Part shown: positions 18,037-26,366 of the stretch, in pieces
Position numbering within the stretch: position 1 is the stretch's first letter
How the letters are laid out: each line of letters starts with the position of its first letter
Program-made: the position numbers and the translations under genes
Notes under the pieces: generated by a model
The model's input: only the letters and a program-made list of their open reading frames with translations
What the model was told of the DNA's origin: nothing
Databases searched by the model: none
From: Spirochaetes bacterium GWB1_60_80
Lineage (GTDB): Bacteria > Spirochaetota > Spirochaetia > Treponematales > UBA12059
Reading direction: 5' to 3'
Length of the DNA: 64,000 nucleotides
Assembly (NCBI GenBank): GCA_001829185.1
Contig: MIAR01000035.1
Span: 62,001 to 126,000 of the forward strand

Positions 18037-18668
18037 GCTTCGTCCTTCCGGACGCTGTCTTCCCGGGCGCCGGCTTCCCGGCCAGCGCCATCCCGACCAT
18101 CGCCCAGGCGGTAGGCCTCCAGCCGCTGGTTAAATTCGCTTAACCACTGGGCGTCCACAAAAGTCCGGACGATGCGCCGGATCTCCCAGCGCTGATCGTC
18201 GCTTTTCAGGCGGCGCACGAAACCTGACTCCTCGAGGCGGCCCAGCGACTGGCCCACCTGGTCGCTCAAGCGCGCCTCGTTGGCACTCTGTGGCCGGAAG
18301 ACGCGCACCAGCTCCACGATCTCGTCCCGGGACAGCACCAGCTTGCCAGCATCGCCGCCGGAGTCGGACTCCACCAGCTTACGGCAGAGCAAGGCCAATA
18401 GCAGGCTACTTAAATAAGGCAACTGGCGGCGGGCCATCAAACGCGGGAGAGGCGCTTCGCCCTCGGCCGCTTCAACGCTGCGCAGCCAGGCATAGCCCTC
18501 GGCTTCGTCCAGGATCAGCTCCAGGCCGAGCACCGCCACGTAGTCCTGGATGGCGGCCTGCAGGTTCAGCACCGTCTGCCAAACAGCCTCGTCCTGCTCG
18601 CGGTAGACGACGCCCTTGAGCAGATTAATGACCGGCACCGACAGCTCGGCAACCTCAGCGCGACTCAT
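18033..18668 (-). CDS. jetB: Wadjet kite-like subunit JetB (DUF4194)
   Basis: 211 residues of the DUF4194 family: INLLKGVVYREQDEAVWQTV, LDEAEGYAWLRS, LPRLMARRQLPYLSSLLLAL, then a winged-helix end (GQSLGRLEESGFVRRL). JetB dimers (MksE/kite-like) bridge the JetC neck and JetA. The last ~25 residues form a charged Gly/Arg/Asp tail that is probably flexible. GGGAGG lies before the ATG. Its start overlaps the jetA end by 14 bases and its stop overlaps jetC by four. Confidence 0.95.
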   Translation of the reverse strand: MSRAEVAELSVPVINLLKGVVYREQDEAVWQTVLNLQAAIQDYVAVLGLELILDEAEGYAWLRSVEAAEGEAPLPRLMARRQLPYLSSLLLALLCRKLVESDSGGDAGKLVLSRDEIVELVRVFRPQSANEARLSDQVGQSLGRLEESGFVRRLKSDDQRWEIRRIVRTFVDAQWLSEFNQRLEAYRLGDGRDGAGREAGAREDSVRKDEA

Positions 18669-20121
18669 GCTGCACCTCCCGGGAAAAAATAACTTGCGGA
18701 ATCCGCGCCTGGCGGCGAACGCCGTCCCTGGCGGCCCAGTCCACTACCACCGTGGCCGACTCGTCAATCAAGGCCGCCCGGTCGCTACTAGCCAGCTGCA
18801 GGTAGCCCAGCAGTTCGGCCAGTCCGTGCTCCAGCGGATAGGCCGCCAGCACCGCCGCCAGTTCAATCTGGTCGCGGTCGCGCAGGCAGGCGCGCACCCG
18901 CTGGCGCAGCAGTAGCGGGTCAACCAGCACCAAATCGTAGAGGGCCGAGCTGTCGATGGCCAGTTCCTCGGCCACAGCCGGCGAATCGGCCAGGGCGTAG
19001 CGCTCCGGCGGGCTGTACAGCGGCCGTTCCAGGGGCAGGTTGACGCTGGCCGCCGGCAGATCCATCGTCATCGTTAGCCCGTCCGGCGGACCATCGGCGC
19101 GCAGGGCCAGGGCGTTGGCCTCGATGCGGCCGATCAGCTCGATGATGCGGCGGTTCTCCAGCCAGGCCCGGTCGTCCAGAAAGCGGCGCAGCTCGCGCGA
19201 CAACAAGGCCACGCTGCGCTGGGCGTGCTCGCCGGCCTCCAGCCAGTCGTGGTGGACGCGCCGGATGGACCGGTCCGGCCGGATAGCGGCAATGGCCGGC
19301 ACTTCAAGGCTGCGCCGCAAGAGCGACTCCAGCTCGGTCTGCCGGCCCGCTGACATTAGAAAATCCCAGAAGGCGCGGAAACTGCGCCCCTGGTCGGACT
19401 CGTTGATACTGTCGCGCTCCTCGAAAATGGCGCTCAAGAGGCCGGAGCGCGAACCATCCCAGGCGGCGATGCGCTCGCGGGTACTACGGTCCAAGGCGCG
19501 GAAGTTTTGTTCCACCTCGCGGAAATCGGCCAGAAGCTCGCGGGCCGTGCCCACCATGTGCTCGAAGCGCTCGCGCAGTGCCGTGTCGTCCAAAAGATCG
19601 AGCTCGCCGCGCTTTACCCGGCGGATGCGTTCCTCCAGGGCAGCCTTCTGGCGCTGCAGCTCCTTCAAGTGCTCGGCCGGATCCTCCTGGCTGCCATCGA
19701 CGATCTCCTTGAGCAGATCGAACACCAGACGCAGCCGCGACTCGGTACCGACGAAAGCCCGCTCGCCCAAACCCTGAATCCAGCCCACCACCTTCTCCAC
19801 CGCCGGCGCTAGGTCGTAGCTAGCCTCGTCGGCATCGCGGGCGTAGAATTTGCGCAGCCAACCCTTGCGGTCATCGGCCCATTCGTCCAAGTAATCCTGG
19901 GCCTCGCGCGGAAAAGACTCCGCCCCACGCGCTTGGCGCAGGGCGTACAATTCGTCGTCCAAGCCGGCCGCCAATTGGGAAGCCGTGACGCTGCGCCGGT
20001 TGGTGGTGATAAAGGCTCGGTGTAAAAAGGCGATAATCAGCGCCGCGTGGTCGGCCAGCATCAAGCGCCAGGCCGGATGATTCTTGCGCAGGGCTTCCAG
20101 AGTCTCGTACGTCATTTCCAT
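18655..20121 (-). CDS. jetA: Wadjet kleisin-like subunit JetA (DUF3375)
   Basis: 488 residues of the DUF3375 family: TLEALRKNHPAWRLMLADHA, IIAFLHRAFI at the start, then SRLRLVFDLLKEIVDGSQED and a long helical middle (LKELQRQKAALEERIRRVKR). JetA is the MukF/kleisin-like subunit linking JetC heads. It is the first gene of the four-gene operon jetABCD; with all four genes present in order and intact this is a complete type I Wadjet. The ATG at 20121 has no Shine-Dalgarno sequence but sits 8 bases after a good -10 box, so the operon may start as a leaderless mRNA. Confidence 0.95.
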   Translation of the reverse strand: MEMTYETLEALRKNHPAWRLMLADHAALIIAFLHRAFITTNRRSVTASQLAAGLDDELYALRQARGAESFPREAQDYLDEWADDRKGWLRKFYARDADEASYDLAPAVEKVVGWIQGLGERAFVGTESRLRLVFDLLKEIVDGSQEDPAEHLKELQRQKAALEERIRRVKRGELDLLDDTALRERFEHMVGTARELLADFREVEQNFRALDRSTRERIAAWDGSRSGLLSAIFEERDSINESDQGRSFRAFWDFLMSAGRQTELESLLRRSLEVPAIAAIRPDRSIRRVHHDWLEAGEHAQRSVALLSRELRRFLDDRAWLENRRIIELIGRIEANALALRADGPPDGLTMTMDLPAASVNLPLERPLYSPPERYALADSPAVAEELAIDSSALYDLVLVDPLLLRQRVRACLRDRDQIELAAVLAAYPLEHGLAELLGYLQLASSDRAALIDESATVVVDWAARDGVRRQARIPQVIFSREVQHESR

Positions 20122-20129
20122 GCTGGCCT

Positions 20130-20158
20130 ATTGTAGGGCCAAAGCGGCCGGCGCTCAA
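20130..20158 (-). promoter_or_regulatory. promoter of the jetABCD operon
   Basis: Minus strand: -35 TTGAGC (20153-20158), 17-base spacer, -10 TACAAT (20130-20135). Eight bases separate the -10 box from the jetA ATG, so transcription should begin at or next to the start codon. Confidence 0.6.
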
Positions 20159-20189
20159 GAGGCAAACGGCGATCTATCGCCAGCCGGGT

Positions 20190-20222
20190 AAAAAAATGGG
20201 CCGCTTCCCCGAGAGACGGCCC
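20190..20222 (-). terminator. Rho-independent terminator after the zinc-ribbon gene
   Basis: On the minus strand the stem GGGCCG (pairing 20217-20222 with 20198-20203) is followed by a run of seven T (A at 20190-20196 on the plus strand). It lies about 20 bases after the stop of the small Cys-rich gene and separates it from the jet promoter. Confidence 0.7.
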
Positions 20223-20241
20223 TATTCAAGTACATGGGGCG

Positions 20242-20424
20242 TTAGTGCACGCCATCGTCGCAGGCTTCGTCGGCGTATTCTTGCCGGTAGGACTCGGCGA
20301 CATGCGGACCGTCGCAGGGCGGCAGCTGACGCATGGTCGAACCGCAGCATTCCGGCGGCAGTAGCCCCGCGTCCTGCGAAACTTCGTAGTCGCAGTCCAG
20401 GCAACTCCAGTTTATCAGTGCCAT
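20242..20424 (-). CDS. small Cys-rich zinc-ribbon-like protein
   Basis: 60 residues, beginning MALINWSCLDCDYEVSQDAG with a CxxC knuckle, then PECCGSTM as a possible second pair of ligands, and a conserved-looking acidic tail. The pattern resembles small single zinc-ribbon proteins; a rubredoxin is unlikely because the second CxxC is replaced by CC. GGGAGG precedes the ATG closely. The gene has its own terminator and a hairpin of the 136-bp repeat family directly upstream. Function unknown. Confidence 0.65.
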   Translation of the reverse strand: MALINWSCLDCDYEVSQDAGLLPPECCGSTMRQLPPCDGPHVAESYRQEYADEACDDGVH

Positions 20425-20436
20425 ACCATCCTCCCT

Positions 20437-20480
20437 TAACAGGGTGTTGAGAAAGCAACCAGCTTTTCAACAATCTGTTA
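20437..20480 (-). repeat. solo hairpin of the 136-bp repeat family (copy D)
   Basis: On the minus strand the sequence taacagattgttgaaaagct followed by ggttgctttctcaacaccct is close to the first hairpin of the full copies at 37568, 39399 and 58251. It forms an imperfect stem of about 18 bp. It lies between the divergently oriented zinc-ribbon and alpha-2-macroglobulin genes. Confidence 0.7.
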
Positions 20481-20600
20481 ATCTCTACTTATATAGTAAT
20501 GATTAAAGGAGGACGGGGCAAACCGGGCGCGAATTGACAAGTCAGAATGGCTCGACTACTATCAACGCGATTCGGCGACACAGCCGGACCGGGAGTCATC

Positions 20601-23600
20601 ATGTCCGATACACCAAACAAACCCAAAACCAGCGCACGCAGCGTATTACGCTTCCTGTTCGGCAGCTATACGGCTCCCGGCTTTGTCCTGGTCATCATCG
20701 CCTACTTTGGGCCAGGAGCTGGCGGCCAAGCTATACGCGGTGCCGCCCGTGCCGTGGCCGGCCTCTGCAAGCGCCGGCCCTGGGTGCCGATCTTGTCGGC
20801 GCTGTCGCTGATCCTGGTTCTAGCGACGATTGGTGGTTATCGTTTTTGGCTATCCCGGCAACCCCAACCGATCGAAGTTAGCTATGAGGTAGCACAGCCG
20901 TCAAACGATTGGCTGACCCGAACCGCCCGACCCTTAAACATAGACTTCCGAGGCTCGGTCGCGCCGCTGGAAATGGTCGGCAAGTCCCCGACCATCGGCA
21001 TCACGATTACACCACCCATCGCCGGCCAGTGGTTATGGGAAAGCGAGGATCGCCTCCAGTTCAAGGCGGACGGTCTTTGGCCAATCGGCATCGAATTCAA
21101 TGTCACCATGGACGCGGCGCTTTTCCCCGACCATATCAAGGTAGAGCGGCGCTTCAACTTCAGCACTCCGGACTTCGCGCTGAACCTGGGCTCACCGGAA
21201 TTTTATATCGACCCGGAAGACAGTACTATCAAGCGCGTCACCATGCGCGTTACGGCCAATTGCCCGATCGACCTCGACAGCCTGCGCGCGCGCGTCAAAT
21301 TGCTGCCCAACCTGACCGCGCGCTCCGGCAGCCTAGAAAACCGGCAATACAGCGTCACCGTCTCCGGCAGCGACGAATCGCCGCTACGGGCCGACCTGGT
21401 CTCGGAACCGCTGGGCGTGCCGGCGGTTGACGTCGGGCTGGTCTTCACCATCCAGCGCGGCGTGGTATCGACGGCCGGCGGCAACCCAACCACCAGCAAC
21501 CAAACGACAGAAATAACGGTGCCGGGACTCAATAGCTTTGTCCGGGTATCCAGCCTGCGCCACCAGCTGGTACGCCGGCCGGACCAGGAATTCGACCAAG
21601 TACTCATCCTGCAGACCCGCGGCGAGGTCGAGGGCGAGGAGTTGCTAAAGAACCTGGAGGTTTGGGAATTGCCGGTTGACCGGCCGGCCCTGCCTGGACT
21701 GCAAGCCCAAGCCAACCACCGCTGGCAGACCGACGAAATGCTGCCCGAGGTGCTGGCCCTGAGCCGCCGCGTCGAAATGGAACTCATCCCCGGCGAAAAG
21801 CGCTACAACGCGCAGACCACCTTTCGCTTCCAGGCCAGGGAAGGCGCGCAGCTCTGCTTCCGCCTGGCCGAAGGCGCAAAATTTTACGGTGGCTATTACC
21901 TAGCCGAGCCTTATGTGGATATTATCCGGGTCGATACCTTCCCGCGCGAAGTGCGCATCATGTCCGAAGGCTCACTGCTCTCGCTCTCAGGCGACCGCCA
22001 GCTTTCGCTGTTCAGCCGCGGCGTCGGCAATGTTGACATGGTCATCAGCCGCATCCGGCCCGACGATATCAATCACTTGGTATCGCAATCCAACGGCGAC
22101 CTGGCCAACTTCAACTTCAGCAACTATGCCTTCTCGGCTAACAATCTGGCGGTGCGCTACGACGAGCGCATCCTGCTGCAGATCGACGACCCGCGCGCCA
22201 TCAAGCTGTTCTCCTTCGATTTTGACCGTTACCTGGAGACCATTCCCGACCAGAACCTGCGCCACGGCCTGTTCATTTTTTCCATTGTCGGCGACTCGAA
22301 TACCCAGACTGACCGGCGCTTCATCATGATCAGCGACCTGGGTTTCCTGGTCAAGACCAACCTGGACGGCACCCGGGCGGTGTTCGTGCAGTCACTGGCC
22401 GACGGCCAGCCAGTACCGGGGGCCACGGTTTCGGTGATCGGCCTGAACGGCAACGTCCTGGTCAGCGGCCAAACCGGCGCCGACGGCCTGGTGAATCTGC
22501 CCAGCCTGGCCGACTTTGACCGAGACCAGAAGCCGACGGCCTACATTGTCCGCCGCGGCGAGGATCTGTCCTTCATGCCCTTCGAGTCCAATGGCCGCCT
22601 GCTGGACTATTCGTCGTTCGATACCGGCGGAGTCCACGGCGCCACCGACCCGCGCCGCGTCACGGCCTTCATCTTCTCCGACCGCGGCCTGTACCGGCCG
22701 GGCGACAGCGCCCATTTTGGCTTGGCGCTCAAAGCCGGCGACTGGACCATCGACCTCGACGGCACGCCGCTGGAGTGCGTCGTAACCGACCCACGCGGCG
22801 CCGAGGTTTTTACCAAGCGTTTCCGCATGGCCCCAGGCAGTTTTGACGAAATCGAGTTTACCACCCAGGCCTGGTCGCCGACTGGCACCTATACCTTCAA
22901 CCTTTATCTGATCCGCGAACGCGAATACGAGCAGCGCGTCCACCTTGGCACCCAAACCATCAAGGTGGAAGAATTCCTGCCGGACACGCTGGCCGTCGAG
23001 TCGGCCTTTGAGCCGATACCGGCCGAAGGCTGGATCTCGCCGCAACGACTTTCGGCCTTGGTGCGGGTGCGCAACCTGTTCGGCACGCCGGCCGTGGGCA
23101 ACGAAGTGAAGGCCCAGGTCAGCCTGGCGCCCGGCTACCAGCGCTTCCGCACCTACCGCGATTACAGCTTCCTGGACCCCTACGTCAAAGACGGCAGTTT
23201 CGAGGAATTCCTGGGCACAGCAACCACCGACGACCAAGGTAGCTGCCGCTTCGACATCGACCTGGTTAAATTTGAAGGCGCCACCTACCAGCTGCGTTTC
23301 TATGCCGAAGCCTTTGAAAAGGGCAGCGGCCGCAACGTGTCTACCGAAAGGACGGTTTTCGTCAGCCCCTTGGCCTGGCTGGTCGGCCACAAGGCGGATG
23401 GACCGCTCGGCTATATCGAGCGCGGCGCGCATCGCCAGCTTACCTTTATCGCCATCGATCCGAGCCTGCAGCGCACCGAGGTCGGCGACCTAACCTTCAG
23501 CCTGACGGAACGGCGTTACGTTTCGGTCCTTGTGCGCCAGTCGAACGGCTTGTACAAATATCAGTCGGTACTGCGCGACTACCCGCTGTCCAGCGAACAG

Positions 23601-26366
23601 CGCAGCATCGATGCCGGCGGACTGGAATACGCCCTGCCCACCGACCGGGCTGGCGAGTTCGAGCTGGTGGTCAGCGGACCCGACGGCCTGGTCTACAACC
23701 GGGTGACCTTCTCGGTGGCCGGCGACACCAACATCGAGCGCAGCCTAAACCAGGCGGCTGAGCTGCAGCTGACGGCCGACCGGACCGACGTCCAGCCGGG
23801 CGGCACCATCCGCCTGATGATCAAGGCGCCGTACGCCGGCGCCGGACTTATCACCGTGGAGCGCGACAAGGTCTACTCCCACCAATGGTTCAGGAGCGAC
23901 GGACAGACCAGCGTCCAAACCGTCGCCATTCCGGCCGACCTGGAAGCCAATGGTTACATAACGGTAACATTCATCCGCGACCGCGCCTCCGCCGAGATAT
24001 TCATGCCACCGATGTGCTACGGTACCATCGGCTTCTCGGTCAGCAAGGACAGCCGGACCAACGCCGTGACGCTGGTGGTGCCGGCCGAGGCCAAACCGGG
24101 CACCGACCTGCCTATTAGCTATTCCAGCCGGCTGCCGGGCCGGATCGTGGTGTACGCCGTGGACGAAGGCATCCTGCAATTGGCCGGCTACCGGACGCCC
24201 GATCCCATCGCCTGGTTCTTCCGCAAACGCGCCTTGGAAGTGCGCACCGCCCAGATCCTCGACCTGGTGCTGCCCGAATTCTCGGTGGCCAGCTCCCTAG
24301 CCGCCACCGGCGGCGGCGGCGACTACGACGAGCTGCTAGCCAATAACCTGAATCCCTTCAAGAGGCGCCAGCACCAGCCAGTGGTATTCTGGTCGGGTAT
24401 CCTGGAAACCGGACCGGACCAGCGCACCGTCACCTACCGCGTACCCGACCACTTCAACGGCAGCCTGCGCGTCATGGCCGTCTGCGTCTCGGACCGGACC
24501 GTCGGCGCCACCGAGGAACGCCTGCTGATACGCAATAATTTCATAATCTCACCCAACCTGCCCATGGCGGCCACCCCGGGTGACGAATTCGACGTCAGCG
24601 TGACGATCACCAACAATCTGCACGGCTCTGGGCCGGATGCCTCCATCCGCCTGGACATCGCGCCTAGCCCGCACTTGGCCGTGGTGGGCGAAAACTTCCG
24701 CGACCTGCGCATCCCCGAAGGCCGCGACCAGACAGCCACCATCCGCGTCAAGGCGACCGGGCCGGTCGGAGCGGCCGAGCTGCGCTTCGCGGTCACCGCC
24801 AGCGGCGAGCGGGTGGAGCTGGCCGCCTACCTGAGCGTGCGGCCGGCCGTGCCATACCGCGTGTCCATCGCCGGCGGGGTGGTGCGCAACACCACTCGGG
24901 AAACGGCCGTGCCGCGACGGCTCTATGAAGAGTTCGCCGTCCGCGACGTATCTTACGCCTGGCTACCCATCGGCCTGGCCAAGGGGCTACGCTTTTATCT
25001 AGAATCCTTCCCCTACGGCTGCTCCGAGCAATTGGTCAGCGCCACCTGGCCCTTCCTGTACCCGTCCTTCCAGGCCGATTTCCACTTCACTGAAGACGAA
25101 GCCGCCGCCGCCGTGGCCCGGATCGTCGGCATCCTGCAGGCGCGGCTGCGGCCGGATGGCCAGATCGGCATCTGGACGGCCTTGTCGGAACCCAACCCCT
25201 ACATCACGGTCTACTGCGCCCATTTCCTAACCGACGCCGCCGCCAAGGGCCACTTTGTACCCAGCCAATTGCGGGACCGGCTCAAGCAGGCGCTCTACGA
25301 AATAGCCCGCGAAGGCGGCAACAATCCCTGGAACCTGGAGGTGCGCGCCTACGCCACCTACGTGCTGACCCTCAACGCCGAGATCACCACCAGCCTGGTG
25401 GAAGCGCTCAAACGGGATATCAGGCAGCACCGCGTGGAGGCGGAAACCTCGCTGGCCGGCCTGTATCTGGCCGGCACCCACGCCCTGCTGCGCCAGAATA
25501 TCGAGGCGTCCACCCTTTTCAGCCGCATCCGGCGGGTCATGAACCGTGAAGACCACTGGTATTACATCGATTCCCTGGCCTACCAGTCGATCTACCTCAA
25601 CATGGTGGCCCGCCACTTCCCGCAGCGCCTGCGCGACATCCAGGACGAATTGCTACTGGCCATGGCCGGCCAACTGGAAGCGCAGGCCTACACCACGCAT
25701 TCCGCCAATCTGGCCCTCCTGGCTATCGACGCCTACCTCGGCACCATCGCCGACGGCGAACGCGGCACCGTCAGCGTGACCGAGATTCTGGCCGACAACA
25801 CCCGGCGGCCGCTGACCGCCAGCGAAGGCCGTCTGTCCAGCGCCACTTACTCCGCCCAGGCCGTCCGCCTGGCCATTGAGAACCGTAACAACCTGAACTT
25901 GTTCTACCAAGTAACGCAGGCCGGCTTCGACCAGGCCCCGCCGACGGCCGAAATTAAGAATGGCATCGAGGTCTACCGCGAGTTCCTCGGCGAAAACGGC
26001 CAGCCGATCAGTTCAGCGCGCCTGGGCGATACCGTACTGATTAAACTGGCGTTTCGTAGCCTGGACAACCGGACCTTCCGCGACGTGGCGCTGGTGGACC
26101 TCTTGCCAGCCGGCCTGGAAGCCGACATCGCCTCCATCCGGGCCAGCGGCAACGATTCGGCCTGGCGGCCGGATTACATCGATATCCGCGAAGACCGCCT
26201 GGTCATCTTCGGTACCGTGACCAACACCCTAGGCAGCTTCACGTACCGGACGCGAGCCATCAATACCGGCCGCTTCGTGGTGCCGCCGCTCTTCGCCGAG
26301 GCGATGTACGACAAGTCGGCTTGGGCGCTCCGGCCGCAGGCCAACTTTGAAATAAGCCCGCCGTGA
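20601..26366 (+). CDS. bacterial alpha-2-macroglobulin (YfhM-like) with thioester motif
   Basis: 1921 residues. An N-terminal anchor (about 60-85, VPILSALSLILVLATIGGYR) holds a long periplasmic chain of macroglobulin domains. Recognisable landmarks are the MG2-type RGLYRPGDSAHFGLALKAGD near 700, the bait/A2M core (VFWSGILETGPDQRTVTYRVP near 1270), and the thioester PYGCSEQ near residue 1473, followed by the alpha-helical thioester domain. Such proteins trap attacking proteases and are thought to protect a cell whose wall is damaged. The ATG at 20601 has GGGAG upstream; an ATG at 20547 lacks a ribosome site. It overlaps pbpC by four bases, the same pairing as yfhM-pbpC in E. coli. Confidence 0.93.
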   Translation: MSDTPNKPKTSARSVLRFLFGSYTAPGFVLVIIAYFGPGAGGQAIRGAARAVAGLCKRRPWVPILSALSLILVLATIGGYRFWLSRQPQPIEVSYEVAQPSNDWLTRTARPLNIDFRGSVAPLEMVGKSPTIGITITPPIAGQWLWESEDRLQFKADGLWPIGIEFNVTMDAALFPDHIKVERRFNFSTPDFALNLGSPEFYIDPEDSTIKRVTMRVTANCPIDLDSLRARVKLLPNLTARSGSLENRQYSVTVSGSDESPLRADLVSEPLGVPAVDVGLVFTIQRGVVSTAGGNPTTSNQTTEITVPGLNSFVRVSSLRHQLVRRPDQEFDQVLILQTRGEVEGEELLKNLEVWELPVDRPALPGLQAQANHRWQTDEMLPEVLALSRRVEMELIPGEKRYNAQTTFRFQAREGAQLCFRLAEGAKFYGGYYLAEPYVDIIRVDTFPREVRIMSEGSLLSLSGDRQLSLFSRGVGNVDMVISRIRPDDINHLVSQSNGDLANFNFSNYAFSANNLAVRYDERILLQIDDPRAIKLFSFDFDRYLETIPDQNLRHGLFIFSIVGDSNTQTDRRFIMISDLGFLVKTNLDGTRAVFVQSLADGQPVPGATVSVIGLNGNVLVSGQTGADGLVNLPSLADFDRDQKPTAYIVRRGEDLSFMPFESNGRLLDYSSFDTGGVHGATDPRRVTAFIFSDRGLYRPGDSAHFGLALKAGDWTIDLDGTPLECVVTDPRGAEVFTKRFRMAPGSFDEIEFTTQAWSPTGTYTFNLYLIREREYEQRVHLGTQTIKVEEFLPDTLAVESAFEPIPAEGWISPQRLSALVRVRNLFGTPAVGNEVKAQVSLAPGYQRFRTYRDYSFLDPYVKDGSFEEFLGTATTDDQGSCRFDIDLVKFEGATYQLRFYAEAFEKGSGRNVSTERTVFVSPLAWLVGHKADGPLGYIERGAHRQLTFIAIDPSLQRTEVGDLTFSLTERRYVSVLVRQSNGLYKYQSVLRDYPLSSEQRSIDAGGLEYALPTDRAGEFELVVSGPDGLVYNRVTFSVAGDTNIERSLNQAAELQLTADRTDVQPGGTIRLMIKAPYAGAGLITVERDKVYSHQWFRSDGQTSVQTVAIPADLEANGYITVTFIRDRASAEIFMPPMCYGTIGFSVSKDSRTNAVTLVVPAEAKPGTDLPISYSSRLPGRIVVYAVDEGILQLAGYRTPDPIAWFFRKRALEVRTAQILDLVLPEFSVASSLAATGGGGDYDELLANNLNPFKRRQHQPVVFWSGILETGPDQRTVTYRVPDHFNGSLRVMAVCVSDRTVGATEERLLIRNNFIISPNLPMAATPGDEFDVSVTITNNLHGSGPDASIRLDIAPSPHLAVVGENFRDLRIPEGRDQTATIRVKATGPVGAAELRFAVTASGERVELAAYLSVRPAVPYRVSIAGGVVRNTTRETAVPRRLYEEFAVRDVSYAWLPIGLAKGLRFYLESFPYGCSEQLVSATWPFLYPSFQADFHFTEDEAAAAVARIVGILQARLRPDGQIGIWTALSEPNPYITVYCAHFLTDAAAKGHFVPSQLRDRLKQALYEIAREGGNNPWNLEVRAYATYVLTLNAEITTSLVEALKRDIRQHRVEAETSLAGLYLAGTHALLRQNIEASTLFSRIRRVMNREDHWYYIDSLAYQSIYLNMVARHFPQRLRDIQDELLLAMAGQLEAQAYTTHSANLALLAIDAYLGTIADGERGTVSVTEILADNTRRPLTASEGRLSSATYSAQAVRLAIENRNNLNLFYQVTQAGFDQAPPTAEIKNGIEVYREFLGENGQPISSARLGDTVLIKLAFRSLDNRTFRDVALVDLLPAGLEADIASIRASGNDSAWRPDYIDIREDRLVIFGTVTNTLGSFTYRTRAINTGRFVVPPLFAEAMYDKSAWALRPQANFEISPP

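Noticed and set aside
20509-20514. AGGAGG before the alpha-2-macroglobulin gene
   Set aside because: No start codon follows at a usable distance; the real start at 20601 has its own GGGAG.
22392-23432. 346-codon ORF on the minus strand
   Set aside because: Lies wholly antisense to the alpha-2-macroglobulin gene and has no family resemblance.
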